The translations under genes and the position numbers were made by a program. A stretch of DNA of 64,000 nt. It comes from Streptomyces venezuelae. GTDB lineage: Bacteria > Actinomycetota > Actinomycetes > Streptomycetales > Streptomycetaceae. This document shows positions 32,870 through 41,528 of the stretch, piece by piece (positions within the stretch are counted from its first letter, which is position 1; each line of letters starts with the position of its first letter). The DNA is taken from the NCBI RefSeq assembly GCF_008642375.1, contig NZ_CP029194.1, positions 5,387,001 to 5,451,000 on the forward strand, in the 5' to 3' direction. Under the pieces are notes generated by a model. It had not been told where the DNA came from, made no database searches, and saw only the letters and a list, made by a program, of their open reading frames with translations.

Positions 32870-33237
32870 CGTACTTCCTCACGCTCCCGGAGCTCCTGAA
32901 CCTCGCGGGGCGCCTCGGGGCGAGCGAGGTCCGCGACTACGGTCTGCTGGAGTCCGCCCTGGCCCGCCCGCAGACGAGCGTGTTCGGCCAGGACGCCTAT
33001 CCCGAGATCTGGGAGAAGGCCGCCGCGCTGATGGAATCGCTCGCGCGCAACCACGGTCTCGTCGACGGAAACAAGCGCATCGCCTGGTATGCGACCTGGG
33101 TGTTCCTCCACATGAACGGCCATCCGCTCGACCCCGCGTTCGACGTCGACGAGGCGGAGATGTTCGTCCTGGACGTGTGCCAAGGGGCGCTCGACGTGCC
33201 CAAGATCGCAGCGCGGCTGCCGAGGTTCGCACGCTGA
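32866..33237 (+). CDS. doc: Doc-family toxin (Fic fold)
   Basis: 123 residues, the usual length of Doc. Fic core motif H-x-x-x-D-G-N-K-R is present (NHGLVDGNKRIAW, residues 62-74), and the N-terminal half has YGLLESALARPQTSVFG, typical of death-on-curing proteins. Doc phosphorylates elongation factor Tu and stops translation until neutralised. GTG start inside the antitoxin stop. The catalytic His and the GNKR loop are intact, so the toxin should be active. Confidence 0.92.
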   Translation: MTYFLTLPELLNLAGRLGASEVRDYGLLESALARPQTSVFGQDAYPEIWEKAAALMESLARNHGLVDGNKRIAWYATWVFLHMNGHPLDPAFDVDEAEMFVLDVCQGALDVPKIAARLPRFAR

Positions 33238-33360
33238 TCCGGCAGGTGTGACAACCGCCGCACCGGACGAGGTCACGGCCTCGTCCGGCCCCGTTCGCCA
33301 CAGCCTCACCGGTAAGGTGGCCCGGTTGTCATATCTGGACGAGCGTCGAACCCGGAGATC

Positions 33361-35151
33361 GTGACTACTACCACCACCTCCTCCCATCACCTCTCTCCCG
33401 CCTTCCCCGGCCGGGCCCCTTGGGGTACCGCCGGCAAGCTGCGAGCCTGGCAGCAGGGCGCCATGGACAGGTACCTCCAGGAGCAGCCCCGTGACTTTCT
33501 CGCCGTCGCCACCCCCGGCGCCGGCAAGACGACCTTCGCCCTGACCCTCGCGTCCTGGCTGCTGCACCACCACGTGGTCCAGCAGATCACCGTCGTCGCG
33601 CCCACCGAGCACCTCAAGAAGCAGTGGGCCGCCGCCGCCGCGCGGATAGGGATCAAGCTGGACCCGGACTACAGCGCCGGGCCGCTCAGCAAGGAGTACG
33701 ACGGGGTCGCCATCACCTACGCCGGCGTCGGAGTCCGGCCCATGCTCCACCGCAACCGCTCCGAACAGCGCAAGACCCTCGTCATCCTCGACGAGATCCA
33801 CCACGCCGGAGACTCCAAGTCCTGGGGCGAGGCCTGCCTGGAGGCGTTCGAGCCGGCCACGCGGCGGCTGGCCCTCACCGGCACCCCCTTCCGTTCCGAC
33901 ACCAACCCCATCCCCTTCGTCACGTACGAGGAGGGGAACGACGGCATCCGCAGGTCCTCGGCGGACTACACGTACGGCTACGGCAACGCCCTCGGCGACG
34001 GCGTCGTCCGGCCCGTCATCTTCCTCTCCTACAGCGGCAACATGCGCTGGCGCACCAAGGCCGGCGACGAGATCGCCGCCCGCCTGGGCGAGCCGATGAC
34101 CAAGGACGCCGTCTCGCAGGCCTGGCGCACCGCGCTCGACGCCAAGGGCGACTGGATGCCGAACGTGCTCCGGGCCGCCGACCAGCGGCTCACCGAGGTC
34201 CGGAAGTCCATTCCGGACGCGGGCGGGCTCGTCATCGCCTCCGACCAGGACTCGGCCCGCTCGTACGCCAAGCTCATCCGCGAGATCACCGGCACCAAGG
34301 CCACCGTCGTCCTCTCCGACGACACCGGCGCCTCGAACCGCATCGACGAGTTCAGCGAGAACACCGACCGCTGGATGGTCGCCGTCCGCATGGTGTCCGA
34401 GGGGGTCGACGTCCCCCGCCTCGCGGTCGGCGTCTACGCGACGACCATCTCGACCCCGCTGTTCTTCGCACAGGCCGTCGGCCGTTTCGTGCGTTCACGC
34501 AGGCGCGGCGAGACCGCGTCCGTGTTCCTTCCGACGATCCCCAGCCTCCTCGGTTTCGCCAACGAGATGGAGGTCGAGCGCGACCACGTCCTCGACAAGC
34601 CCAAGAAGCAGGGCGAGGAGGACCCGTACGCCGAGTCCGAGAAGGAGCTCGCCGAGGCCGAGCGCCAGCAGGACGAGGACACCGGCGAGCAGGACATGCT
34701 GCCCTTCGAGGCCCTGGAGTCCGACGCCGTCTTCGACCGCGTCCTCTACAACGCGGCCGAGTTCGGCATGCAGGCCCATCCCGGCAGCGCCGAGGAGCAG
34801 GACTACCTCGGCATCCCCGGCCTCCTCGAACCCGACCAGGTCCAGCTGCTGCTGCAGAAGCGCCAGGCCCGGCAGATCGCGCACAGCCGCAAGAAGCCGG
34901 ACGACGAGGCGGACCTGCTGGAGCTTCCCGCGGAGCGGCGTCCCGTCGTTTCCCACAAGGAACTGCTCGAACTGCGCAAGCAGCTCAACACGATGGTCGG
35001 CGCCTACGTCCACCAGACCGGCAAGCCGCACGGCGTGATCCACACCGAGCTGCGGCGGGTGTGCGGCGGACCGCCGAGCGCCGAGGCCACCGCCGGGCAG
35101 ATCCGCGAGCGGATCAAGAAGGTCCAGGAGTGGGCCACCCGCATGCGGTGA
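33361..35151 (+). CDS. Superfamily 2 DEAD/DEAH-type helicase
   Basis: 596 residues from GTG. Walker A ATPGAGKT (50-57), DEIHH (145-149), TGTPFRSD (174-181), and motif VI QAVGRFVRSRRRG near 370. The first domain resembles type III restriction/UvrB-like helicases; a charged linker (EKELAEAERQQDEDTGEQD) and a C-terminal helical domain follow (LLEPDQVQLLLQKRQARQ). It should act on nucleic acid; the precise substrate is unknown. Single gene with a downstream hairpin. I recall close homologues throughout Streptomyces, so housekeeping is likelier than defence. Confidence 0.85.
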   Translation: MTTTTTSSHHLSPAFPGRAPWGTAGKLRAWQQGAMDRYLQEQPRDFLAVATPGAGKTTFALTLASWLLHHHVVQQITVVAPTEHLKKQWAAAAARIGIKLDPDYSAGPLSKEYDGVAITYAGVGVRPMLHRNRSEQRKTLVILDEIHHAGDSKSWGEACLEAFEPATRRLALTGTPFRSDTNPIPFVTYEEGNDGIRRSSADYTYGYGNALGDGVVRPVIFLSYSGNMRWRTKAGDEIAARLGEPMTKDAVSQAWRTALDAKGDWMPNVLRAADQRLTEVRKSIPDAGGLVIASDQDSARSYAKLIREITGTKATVVLSDDTGASNRIDEFSENTDRWMVAVRMVSEGVDVPRLAVGVYATTISTPLFFAQAVGRFVRSRRRGETASVFLPTIPSLLGFANEMEVERDHVLDKPKKQGEEDPYAESEKELAEAERQQDEDTGEQDMLPFEALESDAVFDRVLYNAAEFGMQAHPGSAEEQDYLGIPGLLEPDQVQLLLQKRQARQIAHSRKKPDDEADLLELPAERRPVVSHKELLELRKQLNTMVGAYVHQTGKPHGVIHTELRRVCGGPPSAEATAGQIRERIKKVQEWATRMR

Positions 35152-35591
35152 GTTCCCGCATCCGGCGCACCGCCGCCGGATGTCGGTCAGGATGTCACTG
35201 AGGCCCGTACGAGTCTGCGCGTACGGGCCTCACGCGTCCCGCGGAACGGGACCCGGCCCGGAGGCAGGCCCCCACGGTCGGCCTCCGAGCACCTTCCACG
35301 CCAGAGGCACGACAAAGGCGATCTTGTCAGCCAAAGTCCCTCGTCCGGCCGACGAAGGTCCCGAACCGTCTCTATCCGGTCCCCGACGCCCGGATTCTGG
35401 ACGAGGTCTTCCGCTGAGCGGAGCGGGTCGCTACTGTCCCGGCTCAAAAGCAATCGCCCCGTGGCAGCGCCGCCGCGGAGCGCAGCCGGTGTACCCCTTC
35501 CTGCCGGCGGCCTCTGACGTGCGTCGCCGACGGGACCGGCGTCGCGATCCCGTGAGAGCCCGCCGCCACTCACTCCGAAGGAGAGGGCGTC
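35152..35591. other. 440-base gap with terminator and IclR-type palindrome
   Basis: After the helicase terminator (35200-35231) the rest is non-coding up to the IclR gene. A palindrome TCCGC-TGA-GCGGA (35410-35422) lies about 170 bases before the regulator gene and has the form of IclR-family operators. No small gene with a convincing ribosome site was found. Confidence 0.45.
35200..35231 (+). terminator. Terminator after helicase gene
   Basis: GAGGCCCGTACG (35200-35211) and its complement (35220-35231) form a perfect 12-bp stem with an 8-base loop; no T-run follows, as is common in Streptomyces. Confidence 0.8.
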
Positions 35592-36233
35592 GTGACCGCG
35601 GAAACCTCCCAGACGCTCGACCGGGGACTCAGAGTCCTCAAACTGCTCGCCGACACGGACCACGGCCTGACCGTCACCGAGTTGTCCAACAAACTCGGGG
35701 TCAACCGCACGGTGGTCTACCGCCTGCTGGCCACGCTCGAACAGCACGCCCTCGTCCGCCGCGACCTCGGCGGCCGCGCCCGCGTCGGCCTCGGCGTGCT
35801 CCGGCTCGGCCGGCAGGTGCACCCCCTGGTCCGGGAGGCCGCGCTGCCCGCGCTGCGCTCGCTCGCCGAGGACATCGGGGCCACGGCCCACCTGACGCTC
35901 GTCGACGGGGCGGAGGCGCTCGCCGTCGCGGTCGTCGAACCGACCTGGACCGACTACCACGTCGCCTACCGGGCCGGCTTCCGTCACCCGCTCGACCGGG
36001 GCGCGGCGGGTCGCGCGATCCTCGCCGCCCGCCAGGGCTCCCTGATCGAACCCGGCTTCACCCTCACCCACGGCGAGCTGGAGGCCGGCGCGAGCGGGGC
36101 CGCAGCACCGCTGGTCGGCGTCACGGGCGTCGAGGGCAGCGTCGGCGTCGTGATGCTCGCGGACGCCGTCCCCGAGCGAGTGGGCCCCCGCGTCGTCGAC
36201 GCGGCCCGCGAGGTCGCCGACGCCCTGCGTTAG
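35592..36233 (+). CDS. IclR-family transcriptional regulator
   Basis: 213 residues, somewhat shorter than the usual 250. N-terminal winged helix (QTLDRGLRVLKLLADTDHGLTVTELSNKLGVNRTVVYRLLATLEQHALVRR) then an IclR effector domain (LAEDIGATAHLTLVDGAEALAV, GAAGRAILAA) that lacks part of the C-terminus. GTG start with GAAGGAGAG upstream. Its stop overlaps the stop of the convergent regulator by four bases. Target unknown; the palindrome at 35410-35422 may be its operator. Confidence 0.9.
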   Translation: MTAETSQTLDRGLRVLKLLADTDHGLTVTELSNKLGVNRTVVYRLLATLEQHALVRRDLGGRARVGLGVLRLGRQVHPLVREAALPALRSLAEDIGATAHLTLVDGAEALAVAVVEPTWTDYHVAYRAGFRHPLDRGAAGRAILAARQGSLIEPGFTLTHGELEAGASGAAAPLVGVTGVEGSVGVVMLADAVPERVGPRVVDAAREVADALR

Positions 36234-37219
36234 GACCGGTCCAGCGGGTCGACCAACAGCGCGCCCAGCGGTGTCCGGGCGTGGTGGACCGATCTGCCCG
36301 TGCGGGTCGTGGTGATCAGGCCCGCCGCGCGCAGGGCCTGGGCGTGGGCCGAGGCCGTCGCGTTGCTGACGCCGAGACGGCGGGCCAGGCCCGTCGTCGT
36401 CCTGGCCTCGTCCAGGGCGTGGAGCAGCTCGGCCCGGGTCCTGCCGAGCACCCCCGCGAGGGCCTCCTCGCGCGTGCCGTCGCCGTCCGGGGCGAGCGGC
36501 AGGCCCCGGCCCGCCGGGTAGGCGAGGACCACGGGGCACCCCGGCAGGTCCTGGACGAGCGGTCCGCCCCGCCAGTGGAAGGTCGGCAGCAGCACGAGCC
36601 CCCGCCCGTCGAGCCGCACGTCCCGGCCGCCCGGGCCGTAGGGGCTGCCGGAGACGCCGGGCCACTCCCACACCCCGTCCCGCAGCCGTGATCCCGGGCC
36701 CGCGGCCGTCAGGGCGGCGCCGAGGCCCTGCTCCGCGAGCGTCAGCGCGTGCCGGGTGAACTCCGCCCGGTGCAGGTCCTGGACCAGCGGCCACACCGGG
36801 GCCAGGACCGTCTCGTACGCCGCCGCCTGCGCCCGGTCCAGCGTGCGCCACGCCCCGGCGTCCCCGCGGTGCAGGGCGTGGACCCACGACGGCACCGGAC
36901 CCCCGCCCGCGTACACCCGCTCCAGCTCCGACCGCACGAACTCCGGGCGGCTCGCGCGGATCAGCGCGAAGCCCTCCTCCCGCGTCCCGCCGAGGACGTC
37001 GAGGAAGTGCGGGGCCACCCCGCCCGGCACCAGGTCCGCGAGCGGCCCGGCCGCCGCCGGCAGCGCGCGCGACAGTCTGCCCCGCCAGCGCCCGAAGAGC
37101 AGTTCCTCGTGCGGTGCGCCCAGCATCATGAGGGCCGCGTGCAGCTCCGGCACGGGCGACGGGCGGGGCGCGAACCGCACCCGTGCGAGGTCGTCCGCCG
37201 TGAAGTGGATCCGCAGCAC
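36230..37219 (-). CDS. Winged-helix regulator, ArsR-like C-terminus
   Basis: 329 residues. The first 240 (LRIHFTADDLARVRFAPRPSPVPELHAALMML ...) match a family of long actinobacterial regulators with an N-terminal domain of unknown function. The C-terminal winged helix is RTTTGLARRLGVSNATASAHAQALRAAGLITTTRTGRSVHHA. The GTG at 37219 has AGGAG 9 bases before it. Divergent from the exported hydrolase gene at 37306, which may be its target. Confidence 0.82.
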   Translation of the reverse strand: MLRIHFTADDLARVRFAPRPSPVPELHAALMMLGAPHEELLFGRWRGRLSRALPAAAGPLADLVPGGVAPHFLDVLGGTREEGFALIRASRPEFVRSELERVYAGGGPVPSWVHALHRGDAGAWRTLDRAQAAAYETVLAPVWPLVQDLHRAEFTRHALTLAEQGLGAALTAAGPGSRLRDGVWEWPGVSGSPYGPGGRDVRLDGRGLVLLPTFHWRGGPLVQDLPGCPVVLAYPAGRGLPLAPDGDGTREEALAGVLGRTRAELLHALDEARTTTGLARRLGVSNATASAHAQALRAAGLITTTRTGRSVHHARTPLGALLVDPLDRS

Positions 37220-37305
37220 CTGTCCGAACTCCTCGACGTCCGCCTGCCTTTCGGGCCTGGCCTGAACCTTCGCGCGCGGCCCCGCCCCGCCCAAGGATGC
37301 CGTGC

Positions 37306-38475
37306 ATGACCCAGCACACCGCACCCGCCCGCCGCACCGTCGCCAAGGGCGCACTCCTCGCCGCAGCCGCCACCCTGCTCGGCCCCGCCGCCGCCGCCAC
37401 CGCCACCGCCAGGGCCAGGGCCGCGGCACCGGCACCGGCCGCCCTCCGGCTGCCCGGGCCGACCGGCCCCCACCCCGCCGGCCTCCGCACCTTCGCGCTG
37501 ACGGACACCTCCCGCAACGACCCCTGGGAGCCCGCCGCCGGCGTACGGGAGGTCATGATCAGCGTCCTGTACCCGGCCCGCACCGTCCGCGACCACCCGC
37601 GCGCCCCGCAGCTCACCCCCGCGGAGGCCAGGGAGTTCGCCGGCCTGGCGCCCCTGGTGCGCCCCGGGCTGCCGGCCGCCGGCGTCGACTGGGGCGCGGC
37701 CCTCACCCACGGGCACGTGGACGCCCCGGCCCTCCCGGGCCGCCGGCCGGTACTCGTGTACAGCCCCGGCGGCGGAGACTCCCGCACGCTCGGCACGACC
37801 CTCGCCGAGGACCTGGCGAGCCACGGCCGGATCGTCGTCCTCGTCGACCACCCCGGCGACGCGAGCCAGGTGGAGCTGCCCAGCGGGATGCGCTGGACCG
37901 TCCTGCGCGGGAATCCGGACCCGGCGACCTTCCGCACCATGATCGACACCCGGGTCGCGGACATCCGCTTCGTCCTCGACCGGCTCGGGAGCCTGCCCCT
38001 CGCCCCCGGCATGCCCGTCATGGACCTCCGCCGGATCGGTGTGTACGGACACTCCGCGGGCGGCACCGCCGCCGTGCACGCACTGGCCACCGACGACCGG
38101 CTCGCCGCGGGCGTGAACCTGGAGGGGTACCTCGACCTGGACCCGGACCTCGTGGAAGGCCTCGACCGGCCGCTCCTCATGTTCCGCACGGACGGATTCG
38201 AGGGCGCCGCACGCCTCGCACGCTCCTGGGCGGGCGTGCCGGCCCACCGCGTCCCGCTGCCCGGCAGCAACCACTGGGTGTTCGGCGACTACGCCTTCCT
38301 CGTGCCCCAGCTCCAGGCCGCCGGGCTCGTCACCGCGGCGGCGCGGGCCGCGCTCATCGGGCCGGCCGACCCGGCGGCGGCGGTCCACGCCGTGCGGCGC
38401 GGGACGCGGTCCTTCTTCGCCCGCCACCTGCCGGCCCCCGTGCCCCCGGCCCGGGGGAGGGACGCGTCCCGTTAG
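37306..38475 (+). CDS. Exported alpha/beta hydrolase (lipase/PAF-acetylhydrolase-like)
   Basis: 389 residues. Twin-arginine-like signal (PARRTVAKGALLAAAATLLGPAAA). Hydrolase core: VLVYSPGGGDSRTLG (oxyanion loop), nucleophile GHSAGG, Asp in LLMFRTDGF region and His in GSNHWVFGDY. Similar to secreted lipases and platelet-activating-factor acetylhydrolases; substrate unknown. An ATG nine bases earlier (37297) is in frame, but AAGGA sits at the right distance for 37306. Divergent from the winged-helix regulator. Confidence 0.82.
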   Translation: MTQHTAPARRTVAKGALLAAAATLLGPAAAATATARARAAAPAPAALRLPGPTGPHPAGLRTFALTDTSRNDPWEPAAGVREVMISVLYPARTVRDHPRAPQLTPAEAREFAGLAPLVRPGLPAAGVDWGAALTHGHVDAPALPGRRPVLVYSPGGGDSRTLGTTLAEDLASHGRIVVLVDHPGDASQVELPSGMRWTVLRGNPDPATFRTMIDTRVADIRFVLDRLGSLPLAPGMPVMDLRRIGVYGHSAGGTAAVHALATDDRLAAGVNLEGYLDLDPDLVEGLDRPLLMFRTDGFEGAARLARSWAGVPAHRVPLPGSNHWVFGDYAFLVPQLQAAGLVTAAARAALIGPADPAAAVHAVRRGTRSFFARHLPAPVPPARGRDASR

Positions 38476-38484
38476 ATTGGATGC

Positions 38485-39267
38485 GTGCTCTCCAGCCTTT
38501 CTCGTCACCGTGCCCTCGCGCTCTGCGCCCTGCCCGTCGCCGCGCTCTTCGCCGTCGTCGGGCTCGCGCCGCTGCCGTACGCGATCGCGCAGCCCGGCAC
38601 GACCGCCGACGTGCTCGGCAAGGACAAGGGGCGCGAGGTCATCACGATCACCGGTGCCCCGGTCCGGCCGACCGAGGGGCAGCTGCGGATGACGACCATC
38701 CTCGCGACCGGGCCGTCCACCGAGGTCGACCTCGGCGACGTGGCCGACGCCTGGTTCCGCACCGACCGGGCCGTCCTGCCGCGCGAGTCGGTCTACCCGT
38801 CGGGGAAGTCCGACGCCGAGATCGAGAAGCGCAACCTCGGGCAGATGAAGCAGTCCCAGGACGCGGCGACCCTCGCCGCCCTGGACTACCTCGAGCTGGA
38901 CCCCGAGGAGGTGAAGGTGACCCTGCACCTCGCCGACATCGGCGGACCCAGCGCCGGGCTCCTCTTCTCCCTCGGCATCGTCGACAAGCTCGACGACGGC
39001 GACCTCACCGGGGGCAAGGTCGTCGCCGGTACGGGAACGATCGACGCGGACGGCACGGTCGGCGCCGTCGGGGGCGTGTCTCTCAAGACCCAGGCCGCCG
39101 CGCGGGACGGGGCCACCGTCTTCCTCGTACCGAAGGCGGAGTGCTCCGACGCCCAGGCCGAGCAGCCGAAGGACCTCCGGCTCGTCCCCGTCACCGCGCT
39201 CAGCGACGCGGTCGCGTCCCTCCGGGCCCTGGAACAGGGGCAGGAGTCGAAGGTCCCGAGCTGCTGA
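38485..39267 (+). CDS. Lon-type (S16) membrane serine protease lacking a PDZ domain
   Basis: 260 residues. One N-terminal helix (about 8-36), then a segment typical of YlbL-type proteases (VITITGAPVRPTEGQLRMTTI ... AVLPRESVYPSGKS ... QSQDAATLAAL), directly followed by the S16 domain with catalytic Ser156 (GGPSAGLLFS) and Lys201 (GGVSLKTQAA). The PDZ domain normally placed between these two parts is missing. Catalytic residues are intact. Its last 68 bases overlap the 3' end of the opposite-strand MFS gene. Confidence 0.87.
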   Translation: MLSSLSRHRALALCALPVAALFAVVGLAPLPYAIAQPGTTADVLGKDKGREVITITGAPVRPTEGQLRMTTILATGPSTEVDLGDVADAWFRTDRAVLPRESVYPSGKSDAEIEKRNLGQMKQSQDAATLAALDYLELDPEEVKVTLHLADIGGPSAGLLFSLGIVDKLDDGDLTGGKVVAGTGTIDADGTVGAVGGVSLKTQAAARDGATVFLVPKAECSDAQAEQPKDLRLVPVTALSDAVASLRALEQGQESKVPSC

Positions 39268-40612
39268 CGGATCCGCCGTCGGGTGTGCCCGCCGGGTGCG
39301 TGGCGGGCGGGGCAGGTGTGGCAGCTGCGGCCGGCGGGGCGGGCGGGGCGTCCATTCCCCGCCAGGCGGGGAAGACCAGCGGGGCGAGGGTCGTGAGGAA
39401 GTAGAGCGCACCGATCCCGAGCAGCGTCGGCGTCAGACCCACCCGCTCGACCAGGAAGCCGGCCGCCAGACCCCCGAGCGGGGTCGTGAGCAGCACCCCG
39501 GCCGTGCTCGCGCCCACGACCCTGCTGCGCAGCGCCTCCGGGACCTGCTCGTACATGACCGTCGTCAGGATCGGGTTGAGGACCCCGACGCCGAATCCGG
39601 CCGCCGCCAGCGTCACGAGCAGCGGCGCCGTGGTGTCGGTCAGCGCGGCCACCACGTACGGCGGGGCGCCGCCGACGAGGAACCCCGCCGCGAACACGGC
39701 CCGGCGGGGGAGCCGCACCCCGACGGCCCCGTACAGCAGCGCCCCGACGAGCGCGCAGCCGGCGAAGACCGAGACCAGCAGGCCCTGCGCGGCCGGACCG
39801 CCCAGCTCCTCCCGGGCGTGGACCGGCAGCAGCACCGAACTCCAGCTCTGGCTCAGGCCGTTGGTGACCATCACCATGACCATGATGCCGAGCATGAGCC
39901 GGGCCCGGAACAGATAGGCGTACCCCTCGCGCAGGTCGGCCCGGTAGCGGGCGGGGGAGAGCCGGGGCCCGTCGCGCATCGGCTCCGCCGAGGGCACCCC
40001 GCGCAGGCCGGCCGTGACGAGCAGCGCGGAGAGGCCGAAGGTGGCCGCGTCGAGGAGCAGGACCGTGTCGGCGCCCAGGAAGGCGACGAGCAGACCGGCG
40101 AGGGCGGCGCCCGCCATCCGCGCACCGCGGGCCACGGCGTCGTACAGGCTCGCCACCCGGGGGAGCGCCGTCCCGGCCCGCTGTGCGAGGTCGGGGACGA
40201 GGACGTGCCGGGCCGTCTCACCCGGCGCGTGGCACAGGCCGGTGACCGCCATCAGCGCGCAGAGCATCCAGAACTCCAGGACGCCGAGGCGGTGCAGCAG
40301 CGGGATCGTGGCGAGCGAGAGCCCGCAGACCAGGTCGGAGGCGATGCTGACCCGGCGGCGGCCCAGGCGGTCGATGAGCGGTCCGCCGGCGAGCGTGGAG
40401 AGGAGGACGGGGAGGGCGGCGCAGAAGGCGACGAACCCCGCTTTGCCGGGGCTTCCCGTGGTGTCGAGCGCGAACCAGGGGACGCCGATGAGGGTGAGTG
40501 AATTGCCCGTGATCGACACGGCGTTGGCGGTGAGGACGGTGGCCAGTGGGCCTCGGGCGTGCTTCGCCGCGGCGGTGCCGGCGGCGGTCTCGTTTCCCCC
40601 CGGGGCGGTCAT
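39200..40612 (-). CDS. MFS efflux transporter
   Basis: 470 residues, 12 helices, MFS_3-type exporter (AGGPLIDRLGRRRVSIASDLVCGLSLATIPL; ARHVLVPDL; YDAVARGARMAGAALAGLLV). The Pro/Ala/Thr-rich C-terminal 50 residues are coded partly inside the 3' end of the S16 protease gene. Start ATG overlaps the stop of the small upstream gene (ATGA). Third gene of the ArsR-small protein-MFS operon, probably drug efflux. Confidence 0.9.
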   Translation of the reverse strand: MTAPGGNETAAGTAAAKHARGPLATVLTANAVSITGNSLTLIGVPWFALDTTGSPGKAGFVAFCAALPVLLSTLAGGPLIDRLGRRRVSIASDLVCGLSLATIPLLHRLGVLEFWMLCALMAVTGLCHAPGETARHVLVPDLAQRAGTALPRVASLYDAVARGARMAGAALAGLLVAFLGADTVLLLDAATFGLSALLVTAGLRGVPSAEPMRDGPRLSPARYRADLREGYAYLFRARLMLGIMVMVMVTNGLSQSWSSVLLPVHAREELGGPAAQGLLVSVFAGCALVGALLYGAVGVRLPRRAVFAAGFLVGGAPPYVVAALTDTTAPLLVTLAAAGFGVGVLNPILTTVMYEQVPEALRSRVVGASTAGVLLTTPLGGLAAGFLVERVGLTPTLLGIGALYFLTTLAPLVFPAWRGMDAPPAPPAAAATPAPPATHPAGTPDGGSVSSSGPSTPAPVPGPGGTRPRR

Positions 40613-40803
40613 GCGGCCAAGGTGACCGGCCGGTTCGCCGGGGTGGCCATCCGCAGGCCCAACTCGACGAGCATCCAACCCAGTTGGATGCGTAGGGGTG
40701 TGGTGGGGGCCTGCTCGGCGGCCTGCCGGCGGAAGGCCGCCGCCGCGTGCCGCAGCTCGGTCGCGGCCAGGGTGTGCAGCTGCAGGTGGATGTCGGCGTG
40801 CAT
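40609..40803 (-). CDS. Small conserved-context protein
   Basis: 64 residues: helical, His/Ala-rich beginning (MHADIHLQLHTLAATELRHA) and TPLRIQLGWMLVELGLRMA near the end. No domain recognised. It has GGAAGGAA before its ATG and is translationally coupled to the MFS gene, so it is expressed with it. Placement between an ArsR regulator and an exporter suggests an accessory role. Confidence 0.75.
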   Translation of the reverse strand: MHADIHLQLHTLAATELRHAAAAFRRQAAEQAPTTPLRIQLGWMLVELGLRMATPANRPVTLAA

Positions 40804-40856
40804 GGTGCGGGTTCCTTCCATGGGAGTGGAGGCGCGCGCGCCTGTGGCGCGGCGGT

Positions 40857-41438
40857 TCAGTCCTCTTGCTGCGGGAACGCGTGCAGATGCACCCGCACGC
40901 GCTCGGCGCCCGGGGCGTCCGTGTCGGCGGTGTCGCGGTAGCTGTCGATCAGCTCGTGGACCTTCCCGGTCAGCTCGCGCAGCTTCTCGACCGGCAGTCG
41001 CAGGGTGAAGTCGCTCATGTCCGAGGCGCCGTGCCAGTCCTCGTGCCAGTCCTGCCGGGTGCCGAGGTAGGTGTTCAGCTCCTGCGTGTGGATGCTCGCC
41101 ACCTCGTACAGGAAGACCTCGAGGGCGCCCTGGACCTCGGGGTCCGGGTTCTTGTGGAGCGTCTCGTCCACGGACGTCCCCTGCTGGGCCGCCTTCCACC
41201 ACCGCTCCCGGCCCTTGCCGCGCGTCGGGTCGTCCTCGACGAAGCCCACGGCCGCGAGCTGGCGCAGGTGGTAGCTGGTCGCGCCGCTGGACTCGCCGAG
41301 CCGCTCGGCCAACTGGGAGGCGGTGGCGGGCCCGTAGCGACGGAGGGCGCGCAGCAGCTGGATGCGCAGCGGGTGGGCGAGACCGCGCAGGGAGCGCGGG
41401 TCCAGGGTGCGGCTCAGGTGCTTCTCGGGCTCGGGCAT
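40857..41438 (-). CDS. ArsR-family regulator of the MFS operon
   Basis: 193 residues. N-terminal winged helix (LRGLAHPLRIQLLRALRRYGPATASQLAERLGESSGATSYHLRQLAAVGFVEDD) followed by a helical C-terminal domain. No metal-binding Cys pair of ArsR/SmtB, so it likely senses an organic compound. First gene of an operon with the small protein and the exporter; the repeats at 41454-41528 directly upstream are its probable operators. Confidence 0.9.
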   Translation of the reverse strand: MPEPEKHLSRTLDPRSLRGLAHPLRIQLLRALRRYGPATASQLAERLGESSGATSYHLRQLAAVGFVEDDPTRGKGRERWWKAAQQGTSVDETLHKNPDPEVQGALEVFLYEVASIHTQELNTYLGTRQDWHEDWHGASDMSDFTLRLPVEKLRELTGKVHELIDSYRDTADTDAPGAERVRVHLHAFPQQED

Positions 41439-41453
41439 GGCCCAAGCCTAGAG

Positions 41454-41528
41454 TTGCAAAGAAGAGGTTGCAAGGGTTTCTTTGCATCCTCTTCTTTGCA
41501 GAGGATCTTTTGCAGCAACTTCTTTGCA
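41454..41528 (-). promoter_or_regulatory. TTCTTTGCA repeat array upstream of ArsR gene
   Basis: Within 75 bases: TTGCAAAGAAG (41454-41464, inverted), TTTCTTTGCA (41477-41486), CTTCTTTGCA (41491-41500), TCTTTTGCA (41506-41514), CTTCTTTGCA (41519-41528), plus TTGCAA at 41468. The first and third form an inverted pair. Unusually AT-rich for the region and only 16 bases from the regulator start. Confidence 0.75.

Noticed and set aside
32672..35151. Toxin-antitoxin pair plus helicase as an anti-phage defence island
   Set aside because: The helicase has its own start and terminator and I recall conserved homologues throughout Streptomyces; no nuclease or methylase is nearby.
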